Shown piece after piece: positions 25,526 through 33,034 of a stretch of DNA of 64,000 nucleotides. The DNA comes from Flavobacteriaceae bacterium PS02337. Its GTDB lineage: Bacteria; Bacteroidota; Bacteroidia; Flavobacteriales; Flavobacteriaceae. Each line of letters starts with the position of its first letter. Position 1 is the first letter of the stretch. The stretch covers positions 176,332-240,331 of the forward strand of contig JASCOE010000011.1 in NCBI GenBank assembly GCA_029959285.1, in the 5' to 3' direction. The notes below the pieces were generated by a model. The model was not told the DNA's origin, did not search any database, and worked only from the letters and a program-made list of their open reading frames with translations. Made by a program: the position numbers and the translations under genes.

Positions 25526-25996
25526 TTAAGCTTTTTTTGAATTAAACAATTCTTCAATTTTATTGTATCTGTAATCGAAGATGCTTTTTAGTTTATTTTT
25601 TACAACTAATTTGTTCATGATTCTGCCTAAAATTCCGAATGGTAAAGCATAATGAACGATATCTGTCATTTTAGTCCCGCCATCTTCAGTTCGTTCAAAA
25701 AAGTGTTTATGATGCCATAATTTGTAAGGTCCAAATTGTTGAATGTCTACAAAATACTCATTTTCTTTGCAAGCAGTAATTTCGGTAACCCATGAAACTT
25801 TTATACCTAAAAGCGGTTTTAAAGTATAAGTAATAATTTGTCCTTGATACATGCGTTTGTCATCATAATCCTGAATTTCGAAATTCATATTATCTAATGT
25901 AATCGTCTGCAGATTTTTTGGGCTGGAGAAAAAATCCCAGCAATCTTCTGGACTTGCATTTATATTTTGTACGGTTACTATCTTGTATAATTTCAT
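25526..25996 (-). CDS. SRPBCC (START-like) family protein
   Basis: 156 residues. It begins VTVQNINASPEDCWDFFSSPKNLQTIT and has YTLKPLLGIKVSWVTEIT, FVDIQQFGPYKLWHHKHFFE and MTDIVHYALPFGILGRI, typical of the SRPBCC subfamily linked to TIGR01777 epimerases and photolyases. It has a hydrophobic ligand cavity by family; the ligand is unknown. It is transcribed away from crtZ (16 bp) toward the photolyase. Confidence 0.87.
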   Translation of the reverse strand: MKLYKIVTVQNINASPEDCWDFFSSPKNLQTITLDNMNFEIQDYDDKRMYQGQIITYTLKPLLGIKVSWVTEITACKENEYFVDIQQFGPYKLWHHKHFFERTEDGGTKMTDIVHYALPFGILGRIMNKLVVKNKLKSIFDYRYNKIEELFNSKKA

Positions 25997-26011
25997 CTTC
26001 TTAAAATCAAT

Positions 26012-26452
26012 TTACATTCTATAATATTTGAAAGGAACAAACAGCATTCCGAAACATTCTCCTTTTTCTTTCTGTAAATGTTTATGATGAATTTTATGCG
26101 CTTTTCGAAGTCCGATGAGGTATTTGTTTTTGGTGTTTTTAAACCATTTAAATCGTTGATGAATAAGAACATCGTGAATTAAAAAATAACAAGCACCATA
26201 AAGTGTGATTCCGCAAGCAACGAAAAACAAATAATTGAATCCGCCTTGAACTCCAAAATAAAATAAAACAATACTCGGAATCGCAAAAATGATAAAGAAA
26301 ACGTCGTTGCGTTCAAATGTATTTTCGTATTTCGGCTGATGATGATCGGCATGAAAATACCACATAAATCCGTGCATGACATATTTATGCGTTAGCCAAG
26401 TAACACATTCCATAAAAAGAAAAACGCCTAAAAAGATTAAAAAAGAAATCAT
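26012..26452 (-). CDS. crtZ: Beta-carotene hydroxylase
   Basis: 146 residues and about four membrane helices. Histidine clusters of the di-iron fatty-acid-hydroxylase superfamily are all present: HKYVMH, HADHH, HDVLIH and KAHKIHHKH. CrtZ adds 3-hydroxyls to beta-carotene rings, giving zeaxanthin. Lycopene cyclase is not in the window, so the final pigment depends on genes elsewhere. The gap of 16 bp to the SRPBCC gene implies co-transcription. The upstream repeat element (26562-26665) separates it from crtB. Confidence 0.92.
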   Translation of the reverse strand: MISFLIFLGVFLFMECVTWLTHKYVMHGFMWYFHADHHQPKYENTFERNDVFFIIFAIPSIVLFYFGVQGGFNYLFFVACGITLYGACYFLIHDVLIHQRFKWFKNTKNKYLIGLRKAHKIHHKHLQKEKGECFGMLFVPFKYYRM

Positions 26453-26561
26453 TTTATATATGTTGAATTATTAAAAGTATTATTTAATTGTTTTTGAGTT
26501 TAGCTTTAGATTATAAAAGATTGACTCAAAAGAAAAGTTTTTATTTGTTGATTCTCTCATT

Positions 26562-26665
26562 TTTGTCATCCTGAGCGAAGTCGAAGGGACGCCAGCAAAT
26601 CCATAGCAATAATCCAATCTTTGTCGAGCTTCTCGTGTTCCTTCGACTTCGCTCAGGATGACAAA
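26562..26665. repeat. Inverted repeat element, perfect 26-bp arms (TCATCCTGAGCGAAGTCGAA type)
   Basis: Arms 26562-26587 and 26640-26665 are exact complements around a ~52-base loop that contains AATCCAATCTTTGTCGAG, similar to the loop of the 23897-23986 element. It lies between crtB and crtZ and could attenuate transcription between them. Confidence 0.88.
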
Positions 26666-26699
26666 CTGGACTTATTGATGACAACAACTAGATGATAAT

Positions 26700-27539
26700 T
26701 TATACCAACTTCAATTTATAAGTCACAAAAGACTGCGCTAAAAGCCCTGCTTTTGTATAATTAGAAACTCGAATTCTAGAATTTCCGATTTCATAATAAG
26801 GCGTATTTTTTAGTTTTTTGAGTAATTTTCTATAATAGACATAAGCGGTGTAAACGCCAAACTTGGCTTCAATTGGCAATTTTACAATTCCTTGATAAGC
26901 GACTCTGAAATCTTCTTCGATTTCTTTAATGATTTGCGTTTTAGAATCTTCGTTGAAATTATTCAGATTAACGCCCGGAAAATAAGTTCGGTTTAAAATG
27001 GTATTGTCATCTTTTAAATCTCTCAGAAAATTTACTTTCTGAAAAGCAGAACCCAAACGCATCGCTTCATTTTTCAATTGCTCGTATTTGTGTTCTTTTC
27101 CAGAAACAAAAACTTTAAGACACATTAAACCGACAACATCTGCAGAACCGTAGATATAATCGATATATTCTGTTTGTGTTTGGTAATTTGATTTGATCAG
27201 ATCCATTTTCATACTTTTTAAAAATGCCTGAATTAAATCGTCTGTAATATTATATTCTTTTACGGTATGCTGAAAAGAATTTAAAATTGGATTTAAACTA
27301 ATGCCTAATTCCATTGCTTTGTAATATTCTTTTTCGAAATCGTCAATAAGATATTCTTTTTCATAATCATGAAATGAATCTACGATTTCGTCAGCAAAAC
27401 GAACAAATCCGTAAATGCTATAAATGGCATCGCGAATGCTTGGTGAAAGCATTTTTACGGCAAGCGAAAATGAAGTACTGTAACTTTTAGTAACAAGTTT
27501 GCTGCATTTGAAAGAAACGGCGTCGAATAGTGATTTCAT
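26700..27539 (-). CDS. crtB: Phytoene synthase
   Basis: 279 residues. The Asp-rich motifs of squalene/phytoene synthases are DEIVD (~50-54) and NFLRDLKDD within SAFQKVNFLRDLKDD (~165), with SKLVTKSYSTSFSLA at the N-terminus and a TYFPG segment. It condenses two geranylgeranyl diphosphates to phytoene. The start is 4 bp after crtI's stop, so crtI-crtB are coupled. Confidence 0.93.
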   Translation of the reverse strand: MKSLFDAVSFKCSKLVTKSYSTSFSLAVKMLSPSIRDAIYSIYGFVRFADEIVDSFHDYEKEYLIDDFEKEYYKAMELGISLNPILNSFQHTVKEYNITDDLIQAFLKSMKMDLIKSNYQTQTEYIDYIYGSADVVGLMCLKVFVSGKEHKYEQLKNEAMRLGSAFQKVNFLRDLKDDNTILNRTYFPGVNLNNFNEDSKTQIIKEIEEDFRVAYQGIVKLPIEAKFGVYTAYVYYRKLLKKLKNTPYYEIGNSRIRVSNYTKAGLLAQSFVTYKLKLV

Positions 27540-27543
27540 TTTT

Positions 27544-29010
27544 TTAAGATCTTAAAGATTTTTGAATTAATTCAGCTGCTAGTTTTCCTGAAATTAAAGC
27601 AGGCGGAACACCTGGGCCAGGAACCGTTAATTGTCCTGTAAAAAACAAATTCTTGACTTTTTTGCTTTTTAATTTTGGTCTTAAAAAAGCCGTTTGCAAT
27701 AATGTATTTGCCATTCCGTAAGCGTTTCCTTTGTAGGCGTTATAATCGTTTACAAAGTCATTTTTGCAGAATGATCTCTTAAAGATAATATTATTTTTTA
27801 TTTTTTGTTTTGTAAGTTGCTCAAAACGAGTTATTATCTTTTCAAAATATTCTTCTCGTAAAGTTTCGTTATCTTCGATTCCTGGCGCAAGCGGAATTAA
27901 GAAAAATCCGGATTCCATTCCGTCTGGAGCGGCAGTTTTGTCTGTTAGAGATGGAAAATTTGCATAGAATAATGGAGCTTCAGGCCATTTAGGATTGTCA
28001 TAAATATCAACAGCATGCTGATTAAAATCGACATCAAAAAATAAAGCGTGATGCGAAATGTTTTCTATTTTTTTATTAAAACCAACAAAAAATAGGAGAG
28101 AAGAAGGCGCAAAAATCCTGCTTTCCCAATATTTTTCAGAATACATTCGATGTTCTTTTTCGAGTAAAGATTCAGAATGCTGGTAATCTGCACCGCTTAA
28201 AACAATATCTGCATTTATGATTTCGCCGTTAATTACGATTCCTTTTGCAGTTTTATTTTCTACGATTATTTTTTCAATTGATGAATTGGTTTTAATTGTT
28301 ACACCAAGTTCTAATGCTAATTTTTCAATTCCTAGAATAACATCAAACATTCCTGTTTTCGGATGCCAAGTTCCTAAACCAAAATCGGCATAATTCATAA
28401 AATTATAAAATGAAGGCGTTTTGGTCGGTTTTGCTCCAAGAAATAAAACTGGAAACTCAAGAATCTGTATAAGCCTTTCGTTCTTGAAATTTCTTCGAAT
28501 GTCAGAACTAACATTATTAAAAAACTGATTGAGTTTTAATGCAGTTTCTTTTGTGATTAATTCAAGCGGAGAAACTCCAGGGCGATAAACTAGATCTTTT
28601 ATTGCAATGTCATAATTACTTTTTGCTAGATCAATAAAGTTTTGCAGTTTTTGACCGCTTCCTTTTTCGATTGTTTCAAAAGTGTATTTTATCTCATCTA
28701 GATTATCATAAATACTTATAAAATCATTGATTCCAAAATAAACACGATACGCTGGATTTAATTTTATGAGTTCGTAGTAATCAGAAGTTTTTTTATCGAA
28801 ATCCTGAAAAAAGCGTTCAAAAACATCGGGCATCCAATACCAGCTTGGTCCCATGTCAAAAGTAAAGCCATCTTTTTTGAATTGTCTGGCGCGACCTCCA
28901 ATTGTTTCGTTTTTTTCGTAGATAGTAACATTGTTTCCTTGTTTGGCAAGGTAACACGCGGCAGCTAAAGAAGAGAAGCCAGAACCTATTATTTGGATAG
29001 TTTTTCTCAT
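27544..29010 (-). CDS. crtI: Phytoene desaturase (carotenoid desaturase)
   Basis: 488 residues. The FAD dinucleotide motif is GSGFSSLAAACYLAKQG then EKNETIGGRARQF. Further CrtI hallmarks are FDMGPSWYWMPDVFERFF and the C-terminal GQLTVPGPGVPPALISGKL. It desaturates phytoene to lycopene. It is followed by crtB at 4 bp. A perfect -7 box lies just 8 bp before the ATG, so it may have its own, nearly leaderless, transcript as well as readthrough from the regulator gene upstream. Confidence 0.93.
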   Translation of the reverse strand: MRKTIQIIGSGFSSLAAACYLAKQGNNVTIYEKNETIGGRARQFKKDGFTFDMGPSWYWMPDVFERFFQDFDKKTSDYYELIKLNPAYRVYFGINDFISIYDNLDEIKYTFETIEKGSGQKLQNFIDLAKSNYDIAIKDLVYRPGVSPLELITKETALKLNQFFNNVSSDIRRNFKNERLIQILEFPVLFLGAKPTKTPSFYNFMNYADFGLGTWHPKTGMFDVILGIEKLALELGVTIKTNSSIEKIIVENKTAKGIVINGEIINADIVLSGADYQHSESLLEKEHRMYSEKYWESRIFAPSSLLFFVGFNKKIENISHHALFFDVDFNQHAVDIYDNPKWPEAPLFYANFPSLTDKTAAPDGMESGFFLIPLAPGIEDNETLREEYFEKIITRFEQLTKQKIKNNIIFKRSFCKNDFVNDYNAYKGNAYGMANTLLQTAFLRPKLKSKKVKNLFFTGQLTVPGPGVPPALISGKLAAELIQKSLRS

Positions 29011-29018
29011 TTGTTTAA

Positions 29019-29042
29019 CAAATATAAGAAAAACTTAAACAA
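29019..29042 (-). promoter_or_regulatory. crtI promoter: -7 box TATATTTG plus TTGTTTAAGT motif
   Basis: TAnnTTTG on the minus strand at 29019-29026. The complement of ACTTAAACAA at 29033-29042 repeats the sequence in the 21766-21775 divergent region. The placement just upstream of the -7 box is where a MerR-type regulator could act. Confidence 0.45.
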
Positions 29043-29049
29043 AATAAAA

Positions 29050-29949
29050 TTAGATCATATTAATAGTTTCTTCCATCGAATCGAATATTTTTATCCTTTC
29101 AGGTAAAAGAGATTGATCAATATGTTCAACCATATTCCCCATAAGCCAAATTTCGTTGTTTTTTAGTAACAATTTTTGCCCCATAGATTTAACATATTGA
29201 TTAATTACAGTTCGATCTGGCTGAACGGTCATAAAAGAAACAAATGTTATGTTCTCAAAATGCTTGGTTAAATCTTGCAGATTTTCAATCGGCATGCTTT
29301 CTCCTAAATAAATCGTTTTGTAGCCTTTGTCTAGAATTTCGTATTGCAGATACAATAATCCAATTTGATGAATTTCGTTTAGCGGAAGTGATAAAACAAA
29401 AATTCTGTCGGTCTTGATTGGTTTTCTAATTTGAAGACTTTCGGTATAAATTAATATTTTTTGTTTGATCAAATGACTCATGAAGTGCTCATTTGCAGGC
29501 GTAATTGTCTCCGATTGCCAAAGTAATCCAAGCTCTTTTAAAAGAGGTAAAAAATGTTCTTTGAAAACTTCTTTAAACGTTTTTTCAGAAATAAGCCAGT
29601 CAAAAGTATTAAAGAATAATTCTTGGTCAAAATTCATCATCGCCAATTTAAAAGACGTAATGGCGTAATTTTGAGAATTTTTCTTCGAAATTATTTCACG
29701 AACTAACTGCGGAATTTTTTCTTCTGGATAAGTTGCTATTTTAGAAATCTTATAGCCATATTCATGTAATAATGTAATATTTAAAAGTTTCTGTAAGTTT
29801 TGAAGATTGTAGAACCTGATATTAGTATCCGTTCGCATTGGTTCAAGTACATTGTATCTTTTTTCCCAGATGCGAATAGTATGTGCTTTAATTCCAGATA
29901 AGTTCTCAAGATCTTTAATACTGAAAACAGTTTTAATATTGTTTATCAT
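29050..29949 (-). CDS. MerR-family regulator with B12-binding domain (CarH/LitR type, light-responsive)
   Basis: 299 residues from the ATG at 29947-29949; an upstream TTG (29958) is possible. Residues ~8-75 are a MerR winged helix (FSIKDLENLSGIKAHTIRIWEKRY, NIRFYN). Residues ~170-185 hold the CarH-type helical-bundle motif W-x9-EH (LLWQSETITPANEH). A B12 Rossmann domain follows with E-x-H-x-x-G (NEIHQIG), whose His is the lower ligand of the cobalt. By family it binds adenosylcobalamin, represses carotenoid genes in the dark and is released by light. It sits 39 bp upstream of crtI-crtB on the same strand. Confidence 0.88.
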   Translation of the reverse strand: MINNIKTVFSIKDLENLSGIKAHTIRIWEKRYNVLEPMRTDTNIRFYNLQNLQKLLNITLLHEYGYKISKIATYPEEKIPQLVREIISKKNSQNYAITSFKLAMMNFDQELFFNTFDWLISEKTFKEVFKEHFLPLLKELGLLWQSETITPANEHFMSHLIKQKILIYTESLQIRKPIKTDRIFVLSLPLNEIHQIGLLYLQYEILDKGYKTIYLGESMPIENLQDLTKHFENITFVSFMTVQPDRTVINQYVKSMGQKLLLKNNEIWLMGNMVEHIDQSLLPERIKIFDSMEETINMI

Positions 29950-29968
29950 TTTTAGCAATTAAGGTCAA

Positions 29969-29976
29969 CAAATGTA
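29969..29976 (-). promoter_or_regulatory. -7 promoter box (TACATTTG) of the MerR/B12 regulator
   Basis: Exact TAnnTTTG, 19 bp before the ATG. Two TTACAT copies (one inside the box, one about 19 bases upstream) could be operator half-sites. Confidence 0.55.
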
Positions 29977-30111
29977 AAACAAAATCTTAGATGTAACCTT
30001 AAAACTACATTAAAAAGATAGAGGATTAGTGGTTAAGGTACTTAAAATATATTTTTTACCTAAAATCAGGTATTTGTTTCTTAAGAAAATTATTACTTTG
30101 ATAAAAAATAG

Positions 30112-30144
30112 ACAGTCTGTAATGTTTAAATTGTTACAGACTGT
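30112..30144 (-). terminator. Terminator after the TPR protein gene
   Basis: ACAGTCTGTAA (30112-30122) and TTACAGACTGT (30134-30144) form a perfect 11-bp stem. On the minus strand it is followed by CTATTTTTTATC. Confidence 0.75.
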
Positions 30145-30160
30145 TCTTGTTTTAAGGTAA

Positions 30161-30661
30161 TTATTTGCAGAAAGTTGCTTTGTTTTTTATCGCGCTTTGA
30201 CTTCCTAGTTCAATTGCTTTTGTGAAATCTTTACAAGAGTTTTTCTTGTCTCCAATTTTATTATAAGCCAAAGCTCTCAAATTGTATGCGATATAATCTT
30301 TAGGATTTAGGCCTAATGAAGCAGTACAATCGTCAATTGTTCCTTGATAGTTTAGCAATTTGTAATTTACATTGGCTCTTCCTGTAAAAGCGTCAGCATT
30401 CATATTGTCTAATTCAATTGTTTTGCTAAAATCGCTTTGTGCGCCTTTTAAATCATTTTGTTTAAGTTTTGCTACACCTCGGTTTTGATACGCTTCTACG
30501 AATTTAGAATTCAGATTGATGGCCTTGGTGTAATCGGCAATTGCACCTTTTGTGTTTCCAGCCTCGGCTTTTTTCATGGCTTTGTCAAAATAAGCGGTGG
30601 CAGATTGTGCCCAGATAGAGCAGGTAAACATCATTAGAGATGCTAATAGTAGGTTTTTCAT
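30161..30661 (-). CDS. Secreted TPR-repeat protein
   Basis: 166 residues with a signal peptide (ASLMMFTCSIWAQ, cleavage ~20). About four TPR units follow (for example EAGNTKGAIADYTKAINLNSKFVEAYQNRG, then KQNDLKGAQSDFSKTIEL, LLNYQGTIDDCTASLGL, KKNSCKDFTKAIEL). It is probably a periplasmic scaffold; the partner is unknown. It is monocistronic with a terminator. Confidence 0.85.
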   Translation of the reverse strand: MKNLLLASLMMFTCSIWAQSATAYFDKAMKKAEAGNTKGAIADYTKAINLNSKFVEAYQNRGVAKLKQNDLKGAQSDFSKTIELDNMNADAFTGRANVNYKLLNYQGTIDDCTASLGLNPKDYIAYNLRALAYNKIGDKKNSCKDFTKAIELGSQSAIKNKATFCK

Positions 30662-30800
30662 AAACTAATTTGGGATTAGTGATTAATTATTTCCAAACGA
30701 ATTTAAGAAAGTTTTGTTTTGTAATGGAATTCTTCTCGATAAAATTAAAGTTAGTAAATCGAAAAAATAATGTATAGAGATAAGTTGTAAAATAAAAAAA

Positions 30801-30823
30801 GGTCAAGTAAAATTTACTTGACC
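30801..30823 (-). terminator. Terminator of tRNA-Lys copy 1
   Basis: GGTCAAGTAA (30801-30810) pairs with TTACTTGACC (30814-30823). On the minus strand a run of seven T follows. Confidence 0.8.
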
Positions 30824-30828
30824 TTTTG

Positions 30829-30901
30829 TGACCCGACTGGGGCTCGAACCCAGGACCCCATCATTAAAAGTGATGTGCTCTACCGACTGAGCTATCGAGT
30901 C
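30829..30901 (-). tRNA. tRNA-Lys (anticodon TTT), copy 1
   Basis: 73 nt cloverleaf: acceptor GACTCGA/TCGGGTC with discriminator A, D-arm AGCTCAGTCGGTAGAGC, anticodon loop CTTTTAA, T-arm GGTTCGAGCC. CCA is not encoded. Identical to copy 2. Confidence 0.97.
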
Positions 30902-30923
30902 ATTGCTTTCTTCAATGAGGGTG

Positions 30924-30931
30924 CAAATATA
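30924..30931 (-). promoter_or_regulatory. Stable-RNA type promoter (TATATTTG followed by CACCC)
   Basis: -7 box TATATTTG with the downstream GCACCC that also marks the promoters at 31378 and 63898. It drives tRNA-Lys copy 1. Confidence 0.65.
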
Positions 30932-30998
30932 GTGACTTTATTTAGTTTGTTAAGACTTTTTTGAAATGATTTTTGCAATAAATTTCAATAAAATTGAT

Positions 30999-31028
30999 AA
31001 AAGCCTATTCTACAACAGTATAGGTTTT
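30999..31028 (-). terminator. Possible terminator of tRNA-Leu
   Basis: AAAAGCCTAT and ATAGGTTTT pair with one bulge. The structure lies just 3' of tRNA-Leu on the minus strand. Confidence 0.45.
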
Positions 31029-31040
31029 ATATTTTTTTTG

Positions 31041-31123
31041 TGACCACGGTGGGATTTGAACCCACACGCCCTTACGAGCACCACCCCCTCAAGATGGCAA
31101 GTCTACCGTTTCTCCACGTGGCC
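31041..31123 (-). tRNA. tRNA-Leu (anticodon GAG)
   Basis: 83 nt with a long variable arm. Acceptor GGCCACG/CGTGGTC with discriminator A; anticodon stem CCATC/GGTGG with loop TTGAGGG, giving GAG. T-arm GGGTTCAAATCCC. Confidence 0.95.
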
Positions 31124-31136
31124 GAAAATAAAAAAA

Positions 31137-31162
31137 GGTCGAGTAAAATAAATTACCCGACC
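31137..31162 (-). terminator. Terminator between tRNA-Lys copy 2 and tRNA-Leu
   Basis: GGTCGAGTAA and TTACCCGACC pair (one mismatch) around AATAAA. A T-rich run follows on the minus strand. It resembles the 30801-30823 hairpin, as expected if tRNA-Lys plus terminator was duplicated. Confidence 0.65.
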
Positions 31163-31167
31163 TTTTG

Positions 31168-31240
31168 TGACCCGACTGGGGCTCGAACCCAGGACCCCAT
31201 CATTAAAAGTGATGTGCTCTACCGACTGAGCTATCGAGTC
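31168..31240 (-). tRNA. tRNA-Lys (anticodon TTT), copy 2
   Basis: Sequence identical to copy 1 over all 73 nt. Confidence 0.97.
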
Positions 31241-31281
31241 ATTGCTTTCAAGAAATTTTAATTTGTTTATCACAAAATTTG

Positions 31282-31354
31282 TGACCCGACTGGGGCTCGA
31301 ACCCAGGACCCCATCATTAAAAGTGATGTGCTCCACCGACTGAGCTATCGAGTC
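31282..31354 (-). tRNA. tRNA-Lys (anticodon TTT), copy 3
   Basis: 73 nt, differing from copies 1 and 2 by one base in the D-arm (GGTGGAGC instead of GGTAGAGC). Cloverleaf intact, anticodon loop CTTTTAA. Confidence 0.97.
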
Positions 31355-31377
31355 ATTTAATTTCTTGAATGCGGGTG

Positions 31378-31409
31378 CAAATATAAGGAGTTTTTTTTGA
31401 AGTTTCCAA
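31378..31409 (-). promoter_or_regulatory. Stable-RNA type promoter of the tRNA cluster
   Basis: -7 box TATATTTG (31378-31385), followed downstream by CACCCGC. CTTGG (31406-31410 complement) lies 21 bp upstream as the -33 element. Confidence 0.65.
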
Positions 31410-31480
31410 GCAATTTTATCATAAATTTGTCTTTTTTTTGGAAAAATCTCCAATTGCTTAGTTTATAAGGTTTTATTAAT

Positions 31481-31999
31481 ATGAAAAAAATTGTGTTGTT
31501 AGGTTACATGGGTTGCGGAAAGTCTACAATCGCCCAAAATTTGTCAAAAATTACCAAAATTCCGTTTTTAGATTTAGATGAATGCATCGAAAAAAAAGCA
31601 AATTTATCTATAAATGAGATTTTTTCGCAGCATGGTGAGGTGTATTTTCGAAAATTAGAACATCAAATGTTTGTCGAATTGCTGCAATCTCCAGAAAATA
31701 TAATTATAGGTTTAGGAGGAGGAACTCCATGTTATGCAAATAATCATGAATTGTTAAAAGGTGAGAATGTTGCTTCTATTTATTTAAAAGCATCAATTGA
31801 TACTTTATATAATAGACTCGTATATAATAAGAGCAAACGCCCTTTAATTGCAAATATGAATGAAGAGGAAATGAGAGAGTTTATTGCGAAACATTTATTC
31901 GACAGAAGTTTTTATTACAATCAGGCACAACATAAAGTTGTGGTAGATGAAAAATCTGTCGAAGAAACGGTTCAGGATATTTTAGATATTTTAGCTTAA
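31481..31999 (+). CDS. aroK: Shikimate kinase
   Basis: 172 residues. P-loop GYMGCGKSTI, shikimate-binding DLDECIE, IIGLGGGTPC (GGGxP motif) and SKRPLIA with adenine-loop Arg. It phosphorylates shikimate in the aromatic amino acid pathway. Its last nine bases overlap, tail to tail, the end of the PyrR-like gene. Length is normal. Confidence 0.95.
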   Translation: MKKIVLLGYMGCGKSTIAQNLSKITKIPFLDLDECIEKKANLSINEIFSQHGEVYFRKLEHQMFVELLQSPENIIIGLGGGTPCYANNHELLKGENVASIYLKASIDTLYNRLVYNKSKRPLIANMNEEEMREFIAKHLFDRSFYYNQAQHKVVVDEKSVEETVQDILDILA

Positions 32000-32491
32000 A
32001 GAAGCATAATCTCCATTTTCAGAGTTGAAAACAACTTGAACATGTTCTAATAATGAGGTTGAAAGGGAGATTCCTTTAAAATCTGCCTTTACAGGATATT
32101 TTTTATGATTTCGGTCTACTAGCACTGCTGTTTTGAATTTTTTAAGCGGAACGTCTAAGAAATGACGAACAGCATAGATTAATGTGGTTCCTGAGTTTAA
32201 AACATCATCAACCAAAACCAATCCTTTGTTTTTGTATTCGTCGGGATTTAAAGATGTTTGTATCGCTTCTTGCGGATTTTGTTTGTTTACGGTGACTTCG
32301 CAGATTGAAACTTTTAAAGTTGAGATGCTGCTTAGTGCTGAAGCAATTTTTTCGGCAAAAACAAATCCGTTTGAAGCAATTCCTGCAATAACAACTTCTT
32401 CTTCGTTAACAAAAGTCTCGTAGATTTGATAGGCGATACGTTTTATTTTATGTTCGACTTCTTGGTGGCTTAAAATGATGTTGTTGCTCAT
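31991..32491 (-). CDS. PyrR-like phosphoribosyltransferase
   Basis: 166 residues, type I PRTase. The PRPP loop is LVLVDDVLNSGTTL (~94-107), and TAVLVDRNHKKYPVKADFKG is the flexible segment typical of PyrR. N-terminal residues (EVEHKIKRIAYQIYE) also fit. It is either a uracil phosphoribosyltransferase or a pyrimidine attenuation protein. Bacteroidota lack the Bacillus-type operon here, so the regulatory role is unproven. Confidence 0.82.
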   Translation of the reverse strand: MSNNIILSHQEVEHKIKRIAYQIYETFVNEEEVVIAGIASNGFVFAEKIASALSSISTLKVSICEVTVNKQNPQEAIQTSLNPDEYKNKGLVLVDDVLNSGTTLIYAVRHFLDVPLKKFKTAVLVDRNHKKYPVKADFKGISLSTSLLEHVQVVFNSENGDYASLS

Positions 32492-32559
32492 GATTTATTT
32501 TTTTTACTAATGTACAAATTTAGGTATTTAGACTTTTTAGAATAATAGATTTTTAAAAT

Positions 32560-32955
32560 TTAGATTTCGTTTTCTTCATCTTCATCAAAAATTTCGTTTC
32601 CATATTCATCAATGTCTCTTCTGTCTTTCTTCGTCGGGCGCCCAGTTCCGCTTTTGCGATAATGTTCTTTAGAAAGTTTTAATAATTCTAAATGTGCGTA
32701 TGCTTCTGCTGGAGTTTCGTTTTTACGATAAATATCAACAAGTTTTGCTCCTACACGACTTTCCGGAATATCTAAGACTGTTATTATTTGTGTAATTTGA
32801 TCTTTTCTAAAGGTAATTCGGTCTGTAGGAAAAACTTCTTTCGATGGTTTTGCAACCTGTCCATTTACAGTGATATGATTCTTTTTACAAGCCTCAGTTA
32901 CCATGTTTCTCGTCTTATAATATCTTACGCACCACAAGTATTTATCTATTCTCAT
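32560..32955 (-). CDS. S4-domain RNA-binding protein, Hsp15 (HslR) family
   Basis: 131 residues from the ATG at 32953-32955. The S4 domain is MRIDKYLWCVRYYKTRNMVTEACKKNHITVNGQ, followed by AKPSKEVFP and a basic then acidic tail (RKSGTGRPTKKDRRDIDEY). Hsp15 rescues stalled 50S subunits carrying nascent chain-tRNA. An in-frame extension to 33000 lacks family similarity. Confidence 0.88.
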   Translation of the reverse strand: MRIDKYLWCVRYYKTRNMVTEACKKNHITVNGQVAKPSKEVFPTDRITFRKDQITQIITVLDIPESRVGAKLVDIYRKNETPAEAYAHLELLKLSKEHYRKSGTGRPTKKDRRDIDEYGNEIFDEDEENEI

Positions 32956-33034
32956 AATTTTTCTAAAATAGAAGTTAAATTCTTTACAAAAATAAATCAA
33001 TATTGTATCTTGCGCACCTAAAAAAAAGATAATA

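Noticed and set aside
31040-31453. Open frames on both strands across the tRNA cluster
   Set aside because: They are translations of tRNA genes (repeating block is the tRNA-Lys sequence), a well-known source of false proteins.
31991-31999. Nine-base tail-to-tail overlap of aroK and the PyrR-like gene as a regulatory antisense device
   Set aside because: Such small convergent overlaps are common and nothing else supports regulation.
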